A DNA stretch of 48,951 bases from an uncultured Mollicutes bacterium (GTDB taxonomy: Bacteria; Bacillota_I; Bacilli_A; RF39; UBA660), in NCBI GenBank assembly GCA_900543055.1, contig UQQI01000005.1, forward strand, positions 1 through 48,951, read 5' to 3'. The notes beneath the pieces were generated by a model. It saw only the letters and a list, made by a program, of their open reading frames with translations, searched no databases and was not told the DNA's origin. Position numbers and translations under genes: made by a program. Shown here piece after piece: positions 1-9,686 of this stretch; within the stretch, counting starts at the first letter, position 1, and every line of letters starts with the position of its first letter.

Positions 1-259
1 AAATATATGAAAACAATATTTGCTCTTTATTAGAATTAGATAAATTATTTAAATCATAAAAATATTCATTTATAATATTAATATTCATAGGTAAAGTATT
101 AATATAATTAAGTCCTTTATTTATATCATTATATTCATTTTTATCACTATAAACTATTTTAGAAACATTACCTTCTAATTTATAATAACTAAATCCTAAA
201 AATAACATTATAAATGAAGTTATCATTAAAACTATAGAACTCATATAATACTTATTCAT
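1..259 (-). CDS. N-terminal part of an unknown membrane-anchored protein (runs off the window)
   Basis: The first 86 codons are visible and the 3' end lies outside the window. The start ATG (257-259) follows AGGTGG by five bases, and that site overlaps the stop of the LtaS-like gene upstream, so the two are probably co-transcribed and coupled. The product begins MNKYYMSSIVLMITSFIM, a short basic end followed by one hydrophobic helix (about residues 7-23), then a polar Asn-rich region that should be extracellular. No family is recognisable from this fragment. Its position suggests a cell-envelope role, which is inference only. Confidence 0.6.
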   Translation of the reverse strand, partial: MNKYYMSSIVLMITSFIMLFLGFSYYKLEGNVSKIVYSDKNEYNDINKGLNYINTLPMNINIINEYFYDLNNLSNSNKEQILFSYI

Positions 260-268
260 ATTAACCAC

Positions 269-2197
269 CTACTTAAAAATATATTTGTAATAATCACCAT
301 ATTGCATATTTACACTAACTTGATATTTTTCATTAACTTCTTGAATTTTTTCTTGAATATACTTTTCATCTACATTTTCAACATACTTTGTAAACTCTTC
401 ATTTTTAGAGTTATATGCCCCATAATTAGTCACAAAACTTCTATCTGGAAATACAACTAACCCATCATTATTATCAGCCATAATATCTTTACCAATAATT
501 AATCTAGAATCATAACTAATACCAAACATGTTAAGTAAAGTTGGTAAAACATCTATATTCATCGCAACCTTATCTATACTATGATTTCCTTTTAATTTAC
601 TATTATAAATTATTAAAGAGCCTCTATTTCTATCAAAATTATTTGTTCTATCAATACTAGATCTAGTATTTACTTGTTCATTTGTCAAATAATAAGGAGA
701 GTGATCTGATGAGATAACAATTACTGTATCATCTAGTCTATTATTCTTTTCTAAACTAGAAACTAAATTCTCCATAGCGATATCAAAATCAATATTAGCA
801 GCCATATAATATTTAATATTTGAAGAATAATTATGTCCATTAAGTTTAGATAAATGTTTCTCCGCTACAAAATTAGTAGAATCATACGAACCATGTCCAC
901 TTAAAGTTATATAGTATGTAAAGAAATGTTCTTTATTAATATAGTCACCTATTGTTTGATTCATCATATCAACATCACTTCCATGGAAATGATCACAATA
1001 CATGTCAATACCATCTTGACAATATCTCATACCATCAAAATTTAGTGTAGAAAAATATTTTTTTCTATAATTATAATACCCAAAATAGTCATGATATACA
1101 TAAGTATTATAGTTCATACTCTTAAACTCTCTAGGTAAAATATATGGATTAGTATTATAAACCATATCAATTAAACTATAATTTTCTCCAATAATAGGAA
1201 GAATTCCCCATTCAAGCATATATTCTCCATCTGCAGTACTAGCAGGATATTTAGGAGCAAAATAATTATTAAATTTAATTCCTTCCGTTTTTAATTTATA
1301 AAGAGTTGGAGTAAGAGTCTTATCAATTGCTATCTCATCAAATGACTCAGCAACAATAAAAATTAAATTTTTACCTTTAAATATTCCAGTATAACTATTC
1401 TGTTCTGTAGGAGTTTGATTGCTAAAATATTCATGTAATAACCTTATATTAGAATCTTTCTCATTAGAAATTAAAGTATTAAAATCAATATCTTCCTCAT
1501 TATACTTAACATTATCACTATTACTTAAAATACTCCTCTTATTATTTAAAATATCTTCTGATACATATTTTTTTTCTTTAAAACCAAATAAACTACGTTT
1601 AACACTTATAATAGATGATTCAAGTAAACCAAAATTTTCAACATTAAGTCTTGGCATATTAATATTATTCATTAAACTATAAAAAGAATTATTACTATTT
1701 GGATTGACACAATTAATCATAAAAGAACTATATGAAAAACTAATTACAAATAAAAATAATAAAGTATAAGACTCTTTTCTATTAAATTTAGAAAATGAAA
1801 AAGAACTTTTCTTAAAAAATAAAACTATTGGTATAATAAAAAGAACAATGTAAATTATATTTTGAAAAATAGTAAGTAAAATCTTATCATAGCCATCTTT
1901 TAAAGCACCAATAAAAGCAATTCCACTTAAATTAAAAAATGATTCATATATTTTAAAATAAACTAATTCAGAACCAAACATTATAATCATAATAATACTT
2001 ATCAAAATAAAAAAAACTTTCTTAAATTTATCTTTCTTTATAAAACTAATAATAAACGTCTGTATAACAGAAAACATAATAGAAAACATCAAAACTAATA
2101 TAATCTGCATAAAATTTATACTTTCAAAACAAGCAATATGCAAAATAAATTCTAAGTATAAACTAAAAAAAAGATATTTAAAAAAAATTTTTATCAT
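269..2197 (-). CDS. LtaS-like phosphoglycerol transferase / sulfatase-family membrane enzyme
   Basis: This 642-aa protein has about five N-terminal membrane helices (residues 1-165) and a large extracellular sulfatase-type domain (from about 270). Active-site motifs of the lipoteichoic acid synthase family are visible: AESFD (283-287, metal-binding Glu), STADGE (320-325, with Thr321 as the expected nucleophile) and SSDHSPYY (496-503, metal-binding Asp-His). LtaS enzymes move glycerol phosphate from phosphatidylglycerol onto a glycolipid-anchored chain outside the cell. Length matches the family (about 640 aa). Whether it makes lipoteichoic acid or modifies another surface glycan cannot be told from sequence. 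The ribosome binding site is weak (GAGAGTGG). Its stop overlaps the ribosome binding site of the next gene. Confidence 0.85.
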   Translation of the reverse strand: MIKIFFKYLFFSLYLEFILHIACFESINFMQIILVLMFSIMFSVIQTFIISFIKKDKFKKVFFILISIIMIIMFGSELVYFKIYESFFNLSGIAFIGALKDGYDKILLTIFQNIIYIVLFIIPIVLFFKKSSFSFSKFNRKESYTLLFLFVISFSYSSFMINCVNPNSNNSFYSLMNNINMPRLNVENFGLLESSIISVKRSLFGFKEKKYVSEDILNNKRSILSNSDNVKYNEEDIDFNTLISNEKDSNIRLLHEYFSNQTPTEQNSYTGIFKGKNLIFIVAESFDEIAIDKTLTPTLYKLKTEGIKFNNYFAPKYPASTADGEYMLEWGILPIIGENYSLIDMVYNTNPYILPREFKSMNYNTYVYHDYFGYYNYRKKYFSTLNFDGMRYCQDGIDMYCDHFHGSDVDMMNQTIGDYINKEHFFTYYITLSGHGSYDSTNFVAEKHLSKLNGHNYSSNIKYYMAANIDFDIAMENLVSSLEKNNRLDDTVIVISSDHSPYYLTNEQVNTRSSIDRTNNFDRNRGSLIIYNSKLKGNHSIDKVAMNIDVLPTLLNMFGISYDSRLIIGKDIMADNNDGLVVFPDRSFVTNYGAYNSKNEEFTKYVENVDEKYIQEKIQEVNEKYQVSVNMQYGDYYKYIFK

Positions 2198-2255
2198 ACA
2201 ACCACTCTCTATTATATTAAGTATATAAAATTAATTTTTGATTTACAATAAATTT

Positions 2256-2429
2256 CTATTTAGACGTGTAAACTATCATAGCAGAAAAACAATATACTTG
2301 TTCTTCATTATAAATAGAAATAGCAACTTCATATTTTATGTCAATTACTTCTATATTATCATTTAAAAAATCATTGATATCATCTTCTAAATCTCCTTCA
2401 TCTTCTTCATCAAAAAGTTTAACTTTCAT
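2256..2429 (-). CDS. 57-aa acidic protein resembling sporulation protein Cse60
   Basis: A small open frame fills the gap between leuS and the LtaS-like gene. The start ATG (2427-2429) follows GTGGTGATA and the stop is TAG (2256-2258). The product begins MKVKLFDEEDEGDLEDDIND, continues with a predicted beta pattern (VIDIKYEVAISIY) and ends CFSAMIVYTSK. This layout of KVKLF, an acidic helix, a V-I-D-I-K strand and a closing SAMIVY strand recalls the Cse60 sporulation family (about 60 aa). The assignment is from memory of the family pattern, not a search. It is separated from leuS by a terminator and may form an operon with the LtaS-like gene 58 bases downstream. Confidence 0.6.
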   Translation of the reverse strand: MKVKLFDEEDEGDLEDDINDFLNDNIEVIDIKYEVAISIYNEEQVYCFSAMIVYTSK

Positions 2430-2474
2430 ATTATCACCACTTTTATAATAACAAGTTATTTATAAAAAAAATGT

Positions 2475-2507
2475 CAAAAAAAGACTACTAACTAATGTTA
2501 ATAGTCT
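2475..2507 (-). terminator. Intrinsic terminator of leuS
   Basis: On the minus strand AGACTATTAAC-ATTA-GTTAGTAGTCT forms an 11-bp stem with one G-U pair and a four-base loop, followed by seven T. It lies just after the leuS stop codon. Confidence 0.9.
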
Positions 2508-2513
2508 AATTTA

Positions 2514-4925
2514 TTATTTAACAACTATATTTACTATTTTTCCTTTAATAACGATAATCTTAACAATATCTTTTCCTTCAATATGCTTACTTACATTATC
2601 ATTATCAAGAGCTTTTTCTTTAATAGAATTTTCATCATCTTCAATATTTATTTCAATAGTACCACGTACTTTTCCATTTACTTGAACAGCAATTTCTTTA
2701 GTATCTTCTATAGTTTTTTCATCATCATACTCTGGCCAAGTACTTTCACAAATAGGACTAAATCCAATTTGTTCATTTAATTCTTCAGTAATATGTGGAG
2801 CAATTGGATTAAGTAAAGTTATTAATAATCTATAATCTTCTTTTGTAATAGTATCAAGTGCATCATATGCATTAGTTAAAATCATTAAACTAGAAATAAC
2901 TGTATTGTATCCCATATGAGTCATATCATATTCAATTTTCTTAATTGTTTTATTTTGAAGAACTTCTAAAGACTCAGTAAATCCTTCATTATCATTTATT
3001 TTATCTTTTAATCTAATAATTCTATCTAAGAATCTCTTACATCCACGAAGTGAATCAATACTCCATGCAGCATCCATTTGATAATCTCCCATGAACATTT
3101 CATATACACGAAGTACATCTGCTCCATATTCATTAACAATATCATCAGGATTAATGACATTTCCTTTAGACTTACTCATTTTTTGATTATCTGGTCCTAA
3201 AATCATACCATGTGATACTCTTGTCCAAATCATTTCTTTATGTGGAACAAGACCTTGATTATATAACATTTGTACCCAGAATCTTGCATACAATAAATGT
3301 CTTGCTGTATGTTCCATTCCTCCATTATACCAATCAACTCTATTCCAATATTTCATATTTTTCATTGAAGCAAATTCATGATCATTATGAGGATCCATAA
3401 ATCTTAAGAAATACCAAGAAGAACCAGCCCATTGAGGCATTGTATCAGTCTCACGCTTAGCAGCACCACCACAACAAGGACAAGTTGTATTTACCCAATC
3501 AGTAATCTTAGCAAGAGGAGACTCACCAGTATCAGTTGGCTCGTATTCAGCAACATCAGGTAAAACTAAAGGTAAATCCTCTTCCTTCATTGGTTGCCAT
3601 CCACACTTTTCACAATAAATCATTGGAATTGGTTCTCCCCAGAATCTTTGCCTAGAAAAAATCCAATCTCTCATCTTATAATTATTAACACGTCTAGCAA
3701 TTCCTTTATCTTCAAGATACTCAGTAATTTTTTCTTTAGCCTCTTCGACAGTTAATCCACTAAATTGATCACTATTAATTAACTTGCAACCTTTTCCAAG
3801 ATAATCACCCTTTTCAAAAGCATGTAGAGAAACATCCGCACCATCAATAACTTGAATCATAGGAATATCATGAACTTGTGCATATTCAAAATCTCTTTGA
3901 TCATGACTAGGTACTGCCATAACAGCTCCTGTTCCATAGTCACCCAAGACAAAATCTCCTAAGAAAATAGGGACTTCTTTTCCGTTAATTGGATTAATTG
4001 CTTTAACACCTTTTACAAGAACTCCACTTTTTCCTTTATTAAGTTCAGTTCTATCCATATTTGATTTTAACGCAGTCTCTTTAATATATGCTTCTACTTC
4101 TTCCTTATTTTCTACTCTAGGCATTAATTCCTTAATTAATTTTCCGTCTGGAGCAATTACAAAGAAAGTAATACCATATACAGTTTCAATACATGTTGTA
4201 AATATTGAGAATTTTCCTCCACCAACAATATCAACATCCATCTCAACTCCAGTAGACTTACCAATCCAATTAATTTGACCTAATTTAACTCTATCAGCAA
4301 AATTAGTATTTTCAAGCCCTTTTAATAAATCCTCAGAATATGAAGCCATTTTAAGCATCCATTGTGACTTATTTCTTTGTTCTACTTGAGTACCACATCT
4401 TTCACATACTCCTCCTGCAGAATCTTCATTTGATAAAACACTCTTACATTTAGGGCACCAATTTACAGGCATTTCTGCTTTATAAGCCATACCCATTTTA
4501 TAAAATTGTAAAAATTGCCATTGAGTCCATTTATAGTATTCAGGATCAGTGGTTGAAAATTCTCTATCCCAATCAAAAGAGAATCCTAAAGACTTCATTT
4601 GATTTCTAAATGTCTTAATATTTTGTTTAACTACTTCTTTTGGATGTTGATGTGTCTTAATAGCATACTCCTCAGCTGGAGCACCAAAAGCATCAAATCC
4701 CATTGGATACAAAACATTATATCCTTGCATTCTCATCATTCTAGCAATAGCATCTTGTGCAGTATAACTTCTAACATGACCAACATGAAGACCAGCACCA
4801 GATGGATATGGAAACTCTACTAAAATATAATAAGGCTTTTTACTTTCATCTTCACTAACTTTAAATGTCTTATTCTTTTCCCAATAATCTTGCCATTTTT
4901 TTTCAATATTACTAAATTCACTCAT
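2514..4925 (-). CDS. leuS: Leucyl-tRNA synthetase
   Basis: Class I aminoacyl-tRNA synthetase of 803 aa that charges tRNA-Leu. The HIGH-type motif is seen as GLHVGH (45-50) and the second signature as KMSKSKGN (about 582-589). A zinc-ribbon insert with CPKC and CERC pairs (about 157-177) and a long CP1 editing domain (about 220-410) are present, as in bacterial LeuRS. Length is normal. The start ATG lies inside the end of the upstream membrane-protein gene (8-base overlap), so the two are read from one transcript that begins with a Leu-type T-box. A strong terminator follows. Confidence 0.98.
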   Translation of the reverse strand: MSEFSNIEKKWQDYWEKNKTFKVSEDESKKPYYILVEFPYPSGAGLHVGHVRSYTAQDAIARMMRMQGYNVLYPMGFDAFGAPAEEYAIKTHQHPKEVVKQNIKTFRNQMKSLGFSFDWDREFSTTDPEYYKWTQWQFLQFYKMGMAYKAEMPVNWCPKCKSVLSNEDSAGGVCERCGTQVEQRNKSQWMLKMASYSEDLLKGLENTNFADRVKLGQINWIGKSTGVEMDVDIVGGGKFSIFTTCIETVYGITFFVIAPDGKLIKELMPRVENKEEVEAYIKETALKSNMDRTELNKGKSGVLVKGVKAINPINGKEVPIFLGDFVLGDYGTGAVMAVPSHDQRDFEYAQVHDIPMIQVIDGADVSLHAFEKGDYLGKGCKLINSDQFSGLTVEEAKEKITEYLEDKGIARRVNNYKMRDWIFSRQRFWGEPIPMIYCEKCGWQPMKEEDLPLVLPDVAEYEPTDTGESPLAKITDWVNTTCPCCGGAAKRETDTMPQWAGSSWYFLRFMDPHNDHEFASMKNMKYWNRVDWYNGGMEHTARHLLYARFWVQMLYNQGLVPHKEMIWTRVSHGMILGPDNQKMSKSKGNVINPDDIVNEYGADVLRVYEMFMGDYQMDAAWSIDSLRGCKRFLDRIIRLKDKINDNEGFTESLEVLQNKTIKKIEYDMTHMGYNTVISSLMILTNAYDALDTITKEDYRLLITLLNPIAPHITEELNEQIGFSPICESTWPEYDDEKTIEDTKEIAVQVNGKVRGTIEINIEDDENSIKEKALDNDNVSKHIEGKDIVKIIVIKGKIVNIVVK

Positions 4926-5307
4926 TAATAATCATTCCTTTCTTTTTATAAAATAAATATACTAAATGATAACTAAGCATAATAATACCCAAAGTAAAAA
5001 TAAAACCACCTAGTACCCTTAATATAAAATTATTAATAATTCCAATTAAATAAACAATAAAAGAAATATCAAAACTAGAAGTAATTGCGCATATTTGCAA
5101 TAACTGATTATAATTAATTTTTTTCATATCAAGTTTATACCTTGCTTGTAAATATTTAATTTCAAATAATTCTTTAGAAGTATCTTCTTTCTTCTTTCTT
5201 ACCTTGCTCTTATTATTTTTTCTCTTCTTAGCAGGTATAATAATAAATATTTGATAAATCAATAATACAAATATAAAACTTAATATAAATAATCCTAACT
5301 CTTCCAT
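4918..5307 (-). CDS. Unknown small membrane protein in the leuS T-box operon
   Basis: This 129-aa protein has a hydrophobic helix at 6-25, a very basic linker (KKRKNNKSKVRKKK, 27-40), a soluble segment (ELFEIKYLQARYKLDMKKINYNQLLQ is its core, split here as ELFEIKYLQARYKLD at 46-60 and MKKINYNQLLQ at 61-71) and two further hydrophobic stretches (about 78-95 and 98-118). I do not recognise a named family. The ATG follows GGAGGT, directly after the T-box terminator, so uncharged tRNA-Leu should induce it together with leuS. It overlaps leuS by 8 bases. A role linked to leucine supply is inference from position alone. Confidence 0.75.
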   Translation of the reverse strand: MEELGLFILSFIFVLLIYQIFIIIPAKKRKNNKSKVRKKKEDTSKELFEIKYLQARYKLDMKKINYNQLLQICAITSSFDISFIVYLIGIINNFILRVLGGFIFTLGIIMLSYHLVYLFYKKKGMIINE

Positions 5308-5315
5308 TTTACCTC

Positions 5316-5515
5316 CAAAAAAAAAGCACCATACAATAAGGACGAATTATCGCGGTACCACCTTAATTTATAAGTAAACTTATACACTCTTATCGATAAC
5401 GGAATTACCCAATTGCTCAAAAGACAAGTTCATAAAAATTTATTATCTATTCTCACCAAACATAGACTCTCTAAGAAATAAATGATTTATTACTACTTCT
5501 TTCTCATCACAAATA
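5316..5515 (-). promoter_or_regulatory. T-box riboswitch, leucine type
   Basis: Read on the minus strand, the leader has an AAGAAGTAGTAA (AGTA) element, an AGAGAG and GGTGAGA stem-I region, a specifier context TGAA-CTT-G (CTT = Leu, 5426-5428), and the conserved AAGGTGGTACCGCG T-box (5351-5364) with the UGGU that pairs with the tRNA acceptor end. The terminator form pairs GTACC-G-CGATAA with TTATTG-TAT-GGTGC and is followed by a run of ten T; the antiterminator form pairs AAGG with CCTT. It controls the small membrane protein and leuS. A TATAAT -10 element (5523-5528) sits just upstream, with no good -35. Confidence 0.95.
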
Positions 5516-5547
5516 TAAAATTATTATAACACAAAAAAATAAAAATA

Positions 5548-6342
5548 CTAGGAATTTCTAGCATTTTTACCCTTAACTTTATTAATACTATCTACTTGTA
5601 ATTCAATTAATGCATCATCAAACATAGAATCTTCTCTTAAAGCAAACACTAAGTTCTTAACAGACTCAAAGTCATCTTCTACTAAATCGTAATCACTACC
5701 CGTTGCTTTTTTATATATTTTTAAAGCTAACTCAACAGGCGAATAAAAAGTAATAGAGTCATCTGTATAGTCATATAATATTCCTTTGGGATTTTTAAGC
5801 ATTAAAGCAAGTTGCTCTGTAGAAAACAAATTAAATAAACTATAATCTCCACTCATATCAATTAAAAATTTCTCAAGTATTTTGTCATCATCAAAACTAT
5901 TTCTTAAAGTATCTATTATAGAAGACTCTTCATAATCTTTATTACCAATAAATTTCTTTAAAAATTTCGGAATAACTTCACCATTATCATTACAAATTTT
6001 TACTAAAAAGTTAAAATTATCAAATAACTGACTGCATAAAAAATCACAATCACTTAATGGAATATTTAAAATTGAATCAGCCCAGTAATCATAATTTTCA
6101 TCTTTAAAACATAAATAGCCATATTTATGAACAAGTTGCATTAATTCTTTTTTTTCTTCCTTAGTTTTATCATTTAAATAAGAACTACTAAATTCTTCAT
6201 CTAAATCACCCATAGTAAAATGACTAATCATTTTATCATATAAATCTAAATCTTCATCTAAATTTATTTCATCTAAATATTTTATAAGAGTAGCTTGTTT
6301 TAAATTAGTTAATCTTTTTGAACTATCACTCAAAGTACTCAT
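5548..6342 (-). CDS. Unknown acidic soluble protein co-transcribed with GH31 enzyme
   Basis: This 264-aa protein has no signal peptide or membrane helix and is rich in Asp, Glu, Leu and Phe, with a helical look throughout. No family is recognised. The ATG follows AGGAGGTAGT and lies 8 bases after the GH31 stop codon, so both genes are surely on one transcript. The C-terminal part (about 190-250) contains aromatic patches such as YDYTDDSITFYSPVELALK. No motif supports an enzymatic activity. A link to carbohydrate use is inference from the operon only. Confidence 0.75.
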   Translation of the reverse strand: MSTLSDSSKRLTNLKQATLIKYLDEINLDEDLDLYDKMISHFTMGDLDEEFSSSYLNDKTKEEKKELMQLVHKYGYLCFKDENYDYWADSILNIPLSDCDFLCSQLFDNFNFLVKICNDNGEVIPKFLKKFIGNKDYEESSIIDTLRNSFDDDKILEKFLIDMSGDYSLFNLFSTEQLALMLKNPKGILYDYTDDSITFYSPVELALKIYKKATGSDYDLVEDDFESVKNLVFALREDSMFDDALIELQVDSINKVKGKNARNS

Positions 6343-6350
6343 ACTACCTC

Positions 6351-8771
6351 CTAAAATTCATTTATATAATCTAACAATTTTACAAATAAACCAATATATT
6401 CTTTAGATAATCCTTTACTCTTAAGTTTTTTTATTGCAATTCTTTTCTTTTCATAAGATAAATCACCAAATATAATACTATCTATTTCTTCTTTTAAATA
6501 AGTATTAATCTTTAAATCAACTAAGATACTCTCTAAATCATCATTAATAAGTCTAACTGCATCTATTTCAATATCTTTACCTTTACAATTTATTGTTAAT
6601 TGTCCTATAGTTGGAACACCACTAACTTCTACAATAAAGTCATTACCGTCTACATAATTATTACTTTGTAGTTTTTCAGCATTAAAATATACCATAACAC
6701 TATCTGCTTGCTTAGTATTTCTAAATACCATTTTATAATTACGTCTTTCTGGAACTATTCCACTCTTACCATCAATAGATCTAATAATAACAGTATAGTT
6801 ATTTCTTAAATAGTTATAATCGATTGATGTTTTTAAGTAATATCCTTCTTTATAAAGAGAAGTAATTCCATCATCTTCAAATAAAGTATATGTATTAGAT
6901 ACTCCAGGGAATATTTGAATTTCTAAGTCTGTTGGTAAACCTATATTGTTATAGTCAGACCTATTAGAGAAAGGAATAATTGAACCCGCATGAGCAAATA
7001 CAGGATAATCATCTTCTCTAAAGAATGATATATATTTCTTATTACCAGGGAACTTCTTTCCTGTAACTAAATCGTACCAAACACCATCTGGTACAAAGAA
7101 TCTATGAATTGTTCTATTCATTACTGGATCTTTTGGTTCCAAAATAGGACACACTAATAATTGTGAGCCAAAATAATATTGATTTTTATATAAATCATCA
7201 TCATAAACCCACATATAATTGTAATAGAAAGGTTGAATAAGTGGTGTTCCTGATCTCGTATAATTATATGCTTCTGTATAAATATATGGTATCAATCTAT
7301 GACGAAGTCTTAAATAGTCAGCTGTAATACTTTCTGTTTTTGCATCCCATACCCAAGGTTCCTTCTTATAATATTTTCCTCTTGCTCCATGAAATCTTAA
7401 AATAGGACCAAAAGTACTTAATTGGACATATCTTAAATATAATTCACCATCTTCAATACCACCATGGTTTCCACCAACATCATGACTCCACCAACTAACC
7501 CCAATATTTGCAGCATTTAAATACATAAATGGTAACTCTTTTAAATTCTTCCAACTAATCTCACTAGAACCACCATATAATACTGGATATCTATGAGGAG
7601 CTAAAACACCACCACGCGCTAAAATCATAGGTCTTTTATTACTATTCTTACCAGAATCTAAATACATGTAATGATTAAGCGCCCAAAGTTTTGTAATATC
7701 CATATCTCCTGTTGAATCATTCCAAAAGAAATCAACTCCCATAGACTCTAATGGATGAAGAAACATTTTAAATAAAACATCTAGATATTTAGGATTTAAG
7801 GGGTCAAACTGAATAATACTATTAGGAGCAGCCTTTAAATAATCCATTGCTTGTTTATAATATTGCTCCATTGGATATATCCCATTCGTAGGATTAACAA
7901 CAAGACCAACTCTAATGCCTCTCTTATGAAACTCTTCAATCATGTCTTTTGGATTTTTAAATAACTTTGTATTAAATGTATAACCTGTCTTTAAATTTTT
8001 CTGATCACCATACTCTCTAACATGCCAATCGTGATCATAAAGCATTACAGAAAAAGGAATCATTTTTCTTTCAAAATTTCTTATAAGTTCATGAGCAGAT
8101 AAATCATTATATTCAACATTTCTACTCCACCAATTACCTAAAGCATATCTTGGAATTAATGAAGGAGCTCCTGTCATTTTAAAATAATCAAATAAGGCTT
8201 GTTTAAAATCTCTATCATACATAAAGACATAAACATCAGTATGATTAGCTGGTGGGTCTGCTAATGTACCATCATCTAATATTATTTTACTTAAACTATC
8301 ATCAATTGACGCAAAACCATCCAAAGAATATAAACCTCTTTGTAAATTCTCTGGTATACTTACATCAACACCAACCATATTTCCATGCATATTTCTTGCT
8401 TCTGGATGTCCAAAATACCAGTCTTTACATCTATCTCTATCTTTACTTAATAAAGTGATTTTTAAATTTTTCATTTTATCCACCTTAGTTCCAACAAAAG
8501 GTTGTCCTTTTATATAACTAAGCGCAAAATATTTAGTAGTCACTTCAACTATATTCGCATCTTGTCTAATATAATAATCCGGTAATCCTACTCTTCTTTT
8601 CTTAATTAATTGCGTTGGGGCATCAACAAATTGACCTGTAGGAGAAAACTCAAGTCTTACAACACGTTCTGTAATAACAGATATTCTATAATTATTACCT
8701 ATAACAATAGATTTTTTATCACTTTTAGCCTTTGTAGAATCTACTTCAAATTGTTTTCCAAGTGGATACAT
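6351..8771 (-). CDS. Glycoside hydrolase family 31 (alpha-glucosidase/xylosidase type)
   Basis: This 806-aa protein is a family 31 retaining alpha-glycosidase. The expected nucleophile region reads VDFFWNDSTGDM, with Asp352 at the position of the Asp in the usual W-x-D-M-N-E motif. WWSHDVGGNHGG and HGARGKYYKKEPW further along match the conserved acid/base and substrate-binding loops. The C-terminal third holds the beta-sandwich domains. There is no signal peptide, so it should act in the cytoplasm on imported oligosaccharides. The start was set at ATG 8771, which follows AAGAAGGTG; an in-frame GTG three codons earlier lacks a binding site. A promoter (TTGGTT-17-TATTAT) lies upstream. Exact substrate is unknown. 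Confidence 0.9.
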   Translation of the reverse strand: MYPLGKQFEVDSTKAKSDKKSIVIGNNYRISVITERVVRLEFSPTGQFVDAPTQLIKKRRVGLPDYYIRQDANIVEVTTKYFALSYIKGQPFVGTKVDKMKNLKITLLSKDRDRCKDWYFGHPEARNMHGNMVGVDVSIPENLQRGLYSLDGFASIDDSLSKIILDDGTLADPPANHTDVYVFMYDRDFKQALFDYFKMTGAPSLIPRYALGNWWSRNVEYNDLSAHELIRNFERKMIPFSVMLYDHDWHVREYGDQKNLKTGYTFNTKLFKNPKDMIEEFHKRGIRVGLVVNPTNGIYPMEQYYKQAMDYLKAAPNSIIQFDPLNPKYLDVLFKMFLHPLESMGVDFFWNDSTGDMDITKLWALNHYMYLDSGKNSNKRPMILARGGVLAPHRYPVLYGGSSEISWKNLKELPFMYLNAANIGVSWWSHDVGGNHGGIEDGELYLRYVQLSTFGPILRFHGARGKYYKKEPWVWDAKTESITADYLRLRHRLIPYIYTEAYNYTRSGTPLIQPFYYNYMWVYDDDLYKNQYYFGSQLLVCPILEPKDPVMNRTIHRFFVPDGVWYDLVTGKKFPGNKKYISFFREDDYPVFAHAGSIIPFSNRSDYNNIGLPTDLEIQIFPGVSNTYTLFEDDGITSLYKEGYYLKTSIDYNYLRNNYTVIIRSIDGKSGIVPERRNYKMVFRNTKQADSVMVYFNAEKLQSNNYVDGNDFIVEVSGVPTIGQLTINCKGKDIEIDAVRLINDDLESILVDLKINTYLKEEIDSIIFGDLSYEKKRIAIKKLKSKGLSKEYIGLFVKLLDYINEF

Positions 8772-8800
8772 ACTAAACACCTTCTTATTTTTCTATTAAC

Positions 8801-8829
8801 ATAATAACATAAAATATAAAATTAACCAA
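8801..8829 (-). promoter_or_regulatory. Promoter of the GH31 operon
   Basis: Minus-strand -35 TTGGTT (8824-8829) and -10 TATTAT (8801-8806) are separated by 17 bases, 30 bases before the ATG at 8771. Confidence 0.6.
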
Positions 8830-8832
8830 GAT

Positions 8833-8854
8833 AAAAAGGATATAAAAATATCCT
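8833..8854 (-). terminator. Terminator of the zinc-ribbon protein gene
   Basis: The minus strand reads AGGATAT-TTTT-ATATCCT followed by TTTT; the stem begins at the stop codon of the zinc-ribbon gene. Confidence 0.7.
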
Positions 8855-9671
8855 AAAAAAGTAAGTTCTTTACACCATTAACTATAGAACTAGTTTCCTT
8901 AAAAGCAGTATCTGAATTAACAGTCTCAGATGATTTATCTTCACTTTCATTATCATACTTAACACTCTTAGTAACCTTTAAAATAACTTTGCATATCTCA
9001 TCAATATTAGTCCTATTATGAATACTTATAACTCCCATAGATATCTTTTCAGAATTATACTTTGTTAAATATAAATACTTAATATCTGAGTCTAAAGATA
9101 TAGTGTATACAAGTAATTCATCTTCTCCAATAGTTTTCTTTTCTGCACTTTTAATATTGTAATTACTCTTCTTTAATTCCTCACTAAGTGTATCCATATT
9201 CTTAGAATAATTATCATAATCACCTTTATTTATTCTAAATGAAAAGTTATATTTTTCATCATCAGATATAAAAACACTTTTTCCTTCAATTTGATAATCA
9301 AGACCTGCTGGAACTGTTAATTTATAATCTTCTACTGTTATCTTCATTTCAGGTTTCATACTAGCAGGAGGAGTAACAGGTACCTTTGATTGACTATTTT
9401 TTGAAACAATTCCATATACAAGTAAAATTAATGAAATAATAAGAACGATTCCAAGAACAATATAAACAATATTATCTTTAAAATCAAATGTCTTTTTCTG
9501 CTTTTTTGGAGTATTAAATGAAGAATCATCTTCTGAAAAATCAATAGAGTCATCAGGAATATCACTTAATTTACCTTTTTTTTCATCTTCACCATTATCT
9601 AAATAAAAACCACAATTAAAACAAAATTTTGCTCCTGGTTTCAAATCACATCCACAATTTGGACACTGCAT
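8853..9671 (-). CDS. Zinc-ribbon membrane protein with extracellular domain
   Basis: A 272-aa protein. The N-terminus is a double-zinc-ribbon half: CPNCGCDL, then CFNCGFYL (residues 3-25), a cytoplasmic Cys4 zinc site typical of the zinc_ribbon_2 group. An acidic linker follows, then one membrane helix (about 70-90, IVYIVLGIVLIISLILLVYG) and an extracellular beta-rich domain of about 170 residues with no recognised family. The start ATG at 9671 follows GGGTGAT with seven bases of spacing; the in-frame GTG three codons earlier has no binding site of its own. It lies 15 bases after the VanY-type gene and shares its transcript, which suggests a cell-wall sensing or regulatory job (inference). 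Confidence 0.8.
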   Translation of the reverse strand: MQCPNCGCDLKPGAKFCFNCGFYLDNGEDEKKGKLSDIPDDSIDFSEDDSSFNTPKKQKKTFDFKDNIVYIVLGIVLIISLILLVYGIVSKNSQSKVPVTPPASMKPEMKITVEDYKLTVPAGLDYQIEGKSVFISDDEKYNFSFRINKGDYDNYSKNMDTLSEELKKSNYNIKSAEKKTIGEDELLVYTISLDSDIKYLYLTKYNSEKISMGVISIHNRTNIDEICKVILKVTKSVKYDNESEDKSSETVNSDTAFKETSSIVNGVKNLLF

Positions 9672-9686
9672 TATTATCACCCATTT

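Noticed and set aside
1419..1682. 87-codon plus-strand frame inside the LtaS-like gene
   Set aside because: Antisense shadow without ribosome binding site or recognisable product.
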